Positions 59,781 through 64,000 of a stretch of 64,000 nucleotides of DNA are shown here, piece after piece (positions within the stretch are counted from its first letter, which is position 1; each line of letters begins with the position of its first letter). The translations under genes and the position numbers were made by a program. This stretch comes from Sulfopaludibacter sp035606355. Its GTDB lineage: Bacteria > Acidobacteriota > Terriglobia > Bryobacterales > Bryobacteraceae. The stretch is taken from assembly GCA_035606355.1 (NCBI GenBank), contig DATNFO010000041.1:62001-126000 (forward strand), written 5' to 3'. The notes under the pieces were generated by a model. It was not told where the DNA came from. It did no database searches and worked only from the letters and a program-made list of their open reading frames with translations.

Positions 59781-60160
59781 TCAAACCCGACCGCCAAGAC
59801 TCGTATCGATAAAAATATTACGCCGACGGAAAGGAACCGGGGATGCCGTCAACAGGTGCGCTCGTAACTTCATCGATCGATAAAGACAGGCTCCGCCAGC
59901 GGCTGAACGTCTGCCGTCCACAACGGCGGGACGACACCCGTGCGATGTGCGGCAAGCTCCACCATCGCCGTTACATAATTCAGTCGGTACGGATCCTCGA
60001 TTTCCGGCCGAGGCAACCCTTCTACATCCGAACCGCCAGCCCCTGTTAACAGGTCGTTCAGTTCAGCAAGAGGATAGGAAATGCGATCCGCGCGGGCAAC
60101 CTCTCGCGCCAGATGGGCGAACGTTTCCGCCGTGGTCATCGCATTCAACGGAGCGCTCAC
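59781..60160 (-). pseudogene. frameshifted small conserved gene
   Basis: Frame 1 starts at GTG 60160 (overlapping the upstream stop as GTGA) and encodes ~96 residues (YRLNYVTAMVELAAHRTGVV ... PLAEPVFIDR) before a stop at 59870. A second frame, one base off, continues with LRAHLLTASPVPFRRRNIF and ends at 59781. From memory, 'VAPPAW...EPVF...LRAHLL..SP.PFRRRNIFID' is the usual continuous C-terminus of this small-protein family. So the gene has an inactivating frameshift near 59877-59885 or a sequencing error. Function of the family is unknown to me. Confidence 0.7.
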
Positions 60161-60927
60161 CGCCGAGGCAAAATACCGGGCTTGCCCGCCGGAACCGCAG
60201 CCGCCGGCACAACCGGAGCCGCCCGAGGAGGCTGATACCCGGCAAAGTTCACTTCGCTCTCATTAAAAACCACCTGCCGGTCCAGCACCATCTCGATCGT
60301 CGTGCCTTTCGCCAGCACCGCATCCGGACCGCGCGTCACCAGCACTCCGATCAACCCTGCCGCCGCACCTGCCGCCGCGCCGATTCCCACACCCATCATG
60401 GGATGCCCGCCCACCGCGCCAATGATGCCGCCCGCCTCAGTCCCCGCACCCGCAGCCTCGCCGACGTTCTTCGCGTCCCCCAGCTTATTTCCGTCGGCGA
60501 TCACTTTTCCTTCATGCCGGTCCAGCGTTCCCGGAGCATTGCCGTCCATGCCGCCGATACGCGCCCGGAAATCGCGCGTGACGCCGTTCGGCAGCACCAG
60601 CGAATCGAACCGCACGTACAGCTCGGCCTTACCCTTCACGCGTCCCGGACGTTTCACCTGCGTCACCGTGCCCGAAACCCAACTGCCCACCGGAATCACG
60701 ATCCGTCCGCCCGCCAGCACCGGAAACGATGTCTCCAGGTAGACCTTGTCGCCTTCCAGCGAATGCTTGGTGCTGATGCTGTTGATGAGACTGAGCGGCA
60801 CTCGCGTGCCGGGCTCGACCACAAACTCGGCAGGCTTGGCTGCCTCCGGCTGAGGAGCCGGGGCGGGTTCCTGCGCGAGGGCGGAAACCGCCAAAAAAGC
60901 CGTTGCAGTCAAAGAGCGGAAGAACAT
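60157..60927 (-). CDS. exported TrbI/VirB10-like beta-rich protein
   Basis: A 256-residue protein with a signal peptide (~1-18, AVSALAQEP) and a Pro/Ala linker. The middle part (about residues 40-120) has beta strands: GTRVPLSLINSISTKHSLEG, GSWVSGTVTQVKRPGRVKGK, AELYVRFDSLVLPNGVTRDF. This is reminiscent of the VirB10/TrbI core without other secretion genes. A Gly-rich segment (about 165-200) precedes a last strand pair. Coupled to the frameshifted small gene (GTGA). Role unknown, probably envelope-associated. Confidence 0.7.
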   Translation of the reverse strand: MFFRSLTATAFLAVSALAQEPAPAPQPEAAKPAEFVVEPGTRVPLSLINSISTKHSLEGDKVYLETSFPVLAGGRIVIPVGSWVSGTVTQVKRPGRVKGKAELYVRFDSLVLPNGVTRDFRARIGGMDGNAPGTLDRHEGKVIADGNKLGDAKNVGEAAGAGTEAGGIIGAVGGHPMMGVGIGAAAGAAAGLIGVLVTRGPDAVLAKGTTIEMVLDRQVVFNESEVNFAGYQPPRAAPVVPAAAVPAGKPGILPRR

Positions 60928-61170
60928 CTAAACTCCTTTGCCATTGTAGCCTACCTGTTTAACGCGCCGCGCCGGCGGAAAGTTGCTCCGGCCCCGCGCC
61001 CAGATTGCCGGATTTTAATTGCAAAACTACCCGTCGCGCGTCCACGGGTGCAACCGCGCGGGCCGTTCTTCGTCTAAAATTAAGTTCCGCGTCCATGCGG
61101 CGGGCATCACGGCGAGGATGCGCACCGCGTACATTAGCCGAGTCTCGCCACTCAGGGTTGGTGTAATCGC

Positions 61171-61989
61171 ATGGCGCAAAGCGGAACCGGGCATCCCCAC
61201 GCCCGCATCAGCGGGCAGATCATCATTGACGAGCTCGTTCGCAACCTGGAAGCGGGCCGGCTGGAGATGGGCTACAGCATCCTCCTGCCGTGCATCTTTA
61301 GCATCTACCTGCACCCCGTAGACCACGCGCGCCTCGCGCCCGTGCAGGATCTGATTCGCGAAGATGCCCGTCGCGCGCTCTCCGCGAAAATGGCGGAGTG
61401 GAACGGCAAATCCGGCAAAGGCCCTGGTCTGTTCCGCCGCGGCGCCCCGCGCAAGCAGTACCGCATCGCGCAGAACGATTGGTGGCTCGAATTCTTTCCC
61501 GACCCCGAAGGCGCAGTCCCGCCCGGCGACGTCGAGATCCACTCTGAGCTCAATGACCTTGCCCAGCCCGGCTATCGCGGCGCCAAGACCACGCTCATCG
61601 ATCGCGAAACATCCGTCACCAGCGCGCGCGTCGCCGCCGACCGGGAAAGCACCCGCCGCCTCTCCGAAAAGGTCTTCGCCGAAATTCAATATGAGGACGA
61701 TTCCGGCCCCCAGACCTTCCTCATGGTGCAGAACGAAATCTCCATCGGCCGCGGCGGCGAGGAACTGTGGGTAGACCTGCCCCTGTTCACCACCGAAGAG
61801 ATCAGCCGCGAACACCTACGCCTCAAGCGCGACCCCGCCACCGGCGATTTTCGCATCGTCGATAACAGCCGCAACGGCACCTGGGTGAACGGCCGGCGCA
61901 TGGAGCGCGGCGAAGAGCGCAAGCTGCCGGACCATGCCGAGATCGGCCTCGCCGAAGTCATCAGTCTGAAGTTCGAGGCGCGCCGATGA
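61171..61989 (+). CDS. FHA-domain protein (FhaA-like)
   Basis: A 272-residue cytoplasmic protein. The N-terminal ~110 residues resemble DUF3662 of FhaA (LEMGYSILLPCIFSIYLHPV, the usual start of that domain). The C-terminal FHA domain (about 185-270) shows SIGRGGEEL, SREHLRL and NSRNGTWVNG, which bind phosphothreonine. It is the first gene of a four-gene unit with a membrane peptide, PP2C phosphatase and Ser/Thr kinase, so it is probably phosphorylated by or reads the kinase. The stop overlaps the next ATG. Confidence 0.9.
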   Translation: MAQSGTGHPHARISGQIIIDELVRNLEAGRLEMGYSILLPCIFSIYLHPVDHARLAPVQDLIREDARRALSAKMAEWNGKSGKGPGLFRRGAPRKQYRIAQNDWWLEFFPDPEGAVPPGDVEIHSELNDLAQPGYRGAKTTLIDRETSVTSARVAADRESTRRLSEKVFAEIQYEDDSGPQTFLMVQNEISIGRGGEELWVDLPLFTTEEISREHLRLKRDPATGDFRIVDNSRNGTWVNGRRMERGEERKLPDHAEIGLAEVISLKFEARR

Positions 61990-62090
61990 CCATGCATCAG
62001 CTCTACAATCTGCATACCCCCTTCGTGGTCGTGTTTCTCGCCTTTGTGGTGGTGTTCGTGATTGCCAACGCGCGGGAGCGGAAGCGATGA
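61986..62090 (+). CDS. 34-residue single-TM peptide between FHA and PP2C genes
   Basis: A 34-residue frame: ATG 61986 overlaps the FHA stop (ATGA), and its stop overlaps the PP2C ATG (62087, ATGA). It has one hydrophobic stretch (about residues 12-28, TPFVVVFLAFVVVFVIANA) and a basic end (RERKR). Perfect overlap with both neighbours is strong evidence for translation. A small membrane anchor or regulator of the phospho-signalling unit is likely. No family recognised. Confidence 0.72.
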   Translation: MTMHQLYNLHTPFVVVFLAFVVVFVIANARERKR

Positions 62091-62968
62091 GCTGGCAATC
62101 TGCCGCTGCTTCCGATACCGGGCTCCTCCGCGAGCGCAACGAAGACCGCTACTGGATGGATGCGGCGCGCGGCATCTTTCTGGTGGTCGATGGCGTGGGC
62201 GGACACGCAGCCGGTGAACTCGCCGCGCAGACCGCGGTCGATGCCATCCGCGAGACCCTCGGCTCGGAAACCGGTGAAGCCGAACTCCGTATCCGGCGCG
62301 CCATCACCGAGGCCAACAACCGGATCTTCGACCTCGCGCAGCAGAGCGCCGAATACAAGGGCATGGGCTGCGTGTTGACGCTCGCCCTAGTGGAGAACGG
62401 CGAAGTGATTATCGGCCATGTCGGCGATTCGCGCCTCTACCTGGTTGCGCACGGCGGCATTCGCAAAATCACTAGCGATCATTCGCCCGTCGGCGAAGGC
62501 GAGGATGCCGGCGAGTTCAGCGAGCGCGAAGCCATGCGCCACCCGCGCCGCAACGAAGTTTTCCGCGATGTGGGCTCGCGCCGCCGTTCGCCCGGCGACG
62601 ATCGCTTCATCGAGATCCGCACGTGCAAATTCCGCCCCGATGCCGCCCTGTTGCTGTGCAGCGACGGACTGACAGACGCGCTCACCTCGTCGCAGGTGCG
62701 CGAGATCGTCGAGGGCTATGACGGCGATGCGCGCGCCGTGGCGGCGGAACTGGTGGATGCCGCGAATTTCGCCGGCGGCAGCGACAACGTCACCGCGCTG
62801 CTGGTCGCCGGGCCGGAGTTCCGCCCCGGAGTCAATCCTACCCGCCCGCGCGGCGGCGCCACCAGGTTCCGCGGCCGCACGTATTCCTTCACCGGCCGCA
62901 CGGCGCTTCTGTTATACGGCCTGTTGCTGGCCATGGCGATCTGGGCAATCGCGAGGGGACTGCGATGA
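62087..62968 (+). CDS. PP2C-family Ser/Thr protein phosphatase with C-terminal membrane helix
   Basis: A 293-residue phosphatase. Motifs: SDTGLLRERNEDRYWMD, LVVDGVGGHAAGE (metal Asp), IIGHVGDSRLYL, LLLCSDGLTDAL and GGSDNVTALLV, the five classic PP2C motifs. A helix near the C-terminus (about residues 270-290, LLLYGLLLAMAIWAIARGL) anchors it. It should reverse the kinase encoded next, with which it overlaps by 4 bases (ATGA). Small membrane anchoring is uncommon among bacterial PP2Cs. Confidence 0.95.
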   Translation: MSWQSAAASDTGLLRERNEDRYWMDAARGIFLVVDGVGGHAAGELAAQTAVDAIRETLGSETGEAELRIRRAITEANNRIFDLAQQSAEYKGMGCVLTLALVENGEVIIGHVGDSRLYLVAHGGIRKITSDHSPVGEGEDAGEFSEREAMRHPRRNEVFRDVGSRRRSPGDDRFIEIRTCKFRPDAALLLCSDGLTDALTSSQVREIVEGYDGDARAVAAELVDAANFAGGSDNVTALLVAGPEFRPGVNPTRPRGGATRFRGRTYSFTGRTALLLYGLLLAMAIWAIARGLR

Positions 62969-64000
62969 GTGCGCCAACGAAAATCGGCCGCTACGAAATT
63001 GTGCGGCGGCTGGGCAAGAGCATGACGGACGTCTACCTGGCCATCGATACCGTCGAAAATCGCAAGGCTGCGCTCAAGCTGATTCCCACCGGCGGAGACG
63101 CCACCAACCGGCTCATCCTCGAAGCTGAGCGGCGCGGCGCGGCCATTCAACAGCAGCTTCAGGAACTCGATTCCCGCATGGTGCAGGTGTACGAGTACGG
63201 CGACCAGGACGGCTACTTCTACATCGCCATGCAGTACGTCGAAGGCCGCAATCTCGCTCAGGAGTTGCACGCCGAAAAGCGCATTGACCCGCAGCGCGCT
63301 GCCATCATCGCCATCGAAATCTGCGAGCAGCTCGCCAAATTTCACTCGCGCGAAACCACCGTAGTGCACGGCGATATCAAGCCGAGCAACATCCACCTCA
63401 GTCCCAACGATACCGTGCGCCTGCTCGATTTCGGCATCGCGAAAACGCTGCGCGCCAACGCGGATTCCACCGCGCACGGTTTCGGAAGCCCCAGCTATTG
63501 CTCGCCGGAGCGGCTGGAGCGCAGCCAGGTGGATGAGCAGAGCGACCTGTGGGCAGTTGGTGCAACCCTCTACGAAATGCTCGCCGGGGTGCCGCCGTAC
63601 CGCGCCGACAACACCCGCAAGCTGGAGCAGTTGATCCGCTCGCTGCGGCCGCCGCGCGCCCTGCCCGCAAGCTGTCCGCGAGTGCTGAAGCTGATCGTCA
63701 GCAAAGCGCTGGCAGGCAAACCGGAGCGCCGCTACAGGTCGGCCGATGCGCTGCGGCAAGACCTGCAGAAGTTCCTGGAACACCGCACCACGCTCGCCGA
63801 AATCGAGCGCCGCGGCGCAGCCGGAGCCACCATGGAGGTGGCGCGCGAAGTCTTGAAGCGAGCCACACGAACCGTGCGCCGCGTCAATCGCGCCCTCAAG
63901 GTCGCCGGCGCAGCCGGTTGGTTTCTCGCGGGAATGGCGCTGTGGATCGGCGGAACCATGGCCGTCCAGGAATGGGCGGCGCATCATCGCATCGCCAAAA
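62965..64000 (+). CDS. Hanks-type Ser/Thr protein kinase, 3' end beyond the window
   Basis: The 345 residues seen contain a full kinase domain. The Gly-rich loop is degenerate (RLGKSMTDVY). The ATP-binding lysine is K38 (AALKLI), the catalytic loop is HGDIKPSN (D137, with HGD instead of HRD), and the metal site is DFGIAK (D155). The activation segment GFGSPSYCSPERLE is typical. A basic coiled region and a membrane helix (about 318-338) follow, so an extracytoplasmic part presumably lies to the right. It forms one unit with FHA, the small peptide and PP2C. Confidence 0.93.
   Translation, partial: MSAPTKIGRYEIVRRLGKSMTDVYLAIDTVENRKAALKLIPTGGDATNRLILEAERRGAAIQQQLQELDSRMVQVYEYGDQDGYFYIAMQYVEGRNLAQELHAEKRIDPQRAAIIAIEICEQLAKFHSRETTVVHGDIKPSNIHLSPNDTVRLLDFGIAKTLRANADSTAHGFGSPSYCSPERLERSQVDEQSDLWAVGATLYEMLAGVPPYRADNTRKLEQLIRSLRPPRALPASCPRVLKLIVSKALAGKPERRYRSADALRQDLQKFLEHRTTLAEIERRGAAGATMEVAREVLKRATRTVRRVNRALKVAGAAGWFLAGMALWIGGTMAVQEWAAHHRIAK

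Noticed and set aside
1..64000. tRNA, rRNA, CRISPR arrays, transposases, prophage genes
   Set aside because: Looked for T-loop text, repeat-spacer regularity and DDE/serine recombinase motifs; none seen by eye. A covariance or HMM scan would be needed to exclude weak cases.

Overview
The window looks like a GC-rich chromosome segment from an acidobacterium of the Solibacter/Bryobacter group. This is inferred from gene content, not from a marker search. Two families typical of that group are present: a TIGR03435 'soil' protein (16628-17395) and an acidobacterial duplicated orphan permease (ADOP, 23791-26295). There is also an alternative complex III respiratory operon, heavy use of GTG/TTG starts, and dispersed palindromic repeats. 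I see no tRNA, rRNA, CRISPR array, insertion sequence or prophage.

Respiration dominates the first half. From 10585 down to position 1 (minus strand) runs one tightly coupled operon. It holds alternative complex III (actA-B-C-D-E-F), a single-TM protein of unknown function, an SCO copper chaperone, a caa3-type oxidase subunit II with a fused cytochrome c domain, and the 5' part of oxidase subunit I. Together these make a quinol-to-oxygen chain. At 17533-23774 (plus strand) is a second, related membrane oxidoreductase of Qrc type: a pentaheme cytochrome, a short molybdopterin-family subunit, a four-cluster ferredoxin-like subunit and an NrfD subunit. It is flanked by two proteins with a GcvH-like fold that appear to lack the lipoyl lysine, and I consider it the most unusual system here. 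At 29.6-33.4 kb are a structured RNA candidate with a terminator, a TSUP exporter, a DUF1634 protein and a quinol-dependent nitric oxide reductase. A NarL-type two-component system sits next to them in the opposite orientation.

The middle (33-48 kb) is mixed. It holds an FAH-family hydrolase, a CPA2 antiporter, an isolated TssB/TssC-like sheath protein, a protein fusing a sigma-region-2-like segment to an RskA-type anti-sigma domain, and a compact transcription unit for a 20-residue lysine-rich peptide. Next come a MidA-type methyltransferase, dnaB, a DUF421 protein, a methyltransferase with Mpg glycosylase, thpR-plsY-gpsA, and an ECF sigma/anti-sigma unit.

The last part (47.9-64 kb) carries trxA, glgA, a second sigma-like/anti-sigma-like pair, a GT4 glycosyltransferase and queC-queE. 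The 3' end of queE is duplicated in tandem. It continues with DedA, a PpiD-like chaperone, an HDAC-family deacetylase, an amidohydrolase with an altered metal site and a frameshifted small gene. It closes with an FHA / 34-aa membrane peptide / PP2C / Ser-Thr kinase operon that runs off the right edge. Non-coding stretches at 13.76-13.93, 36.74-37.03 and 57.71-57.99 kb are filled with palindromic repeats.
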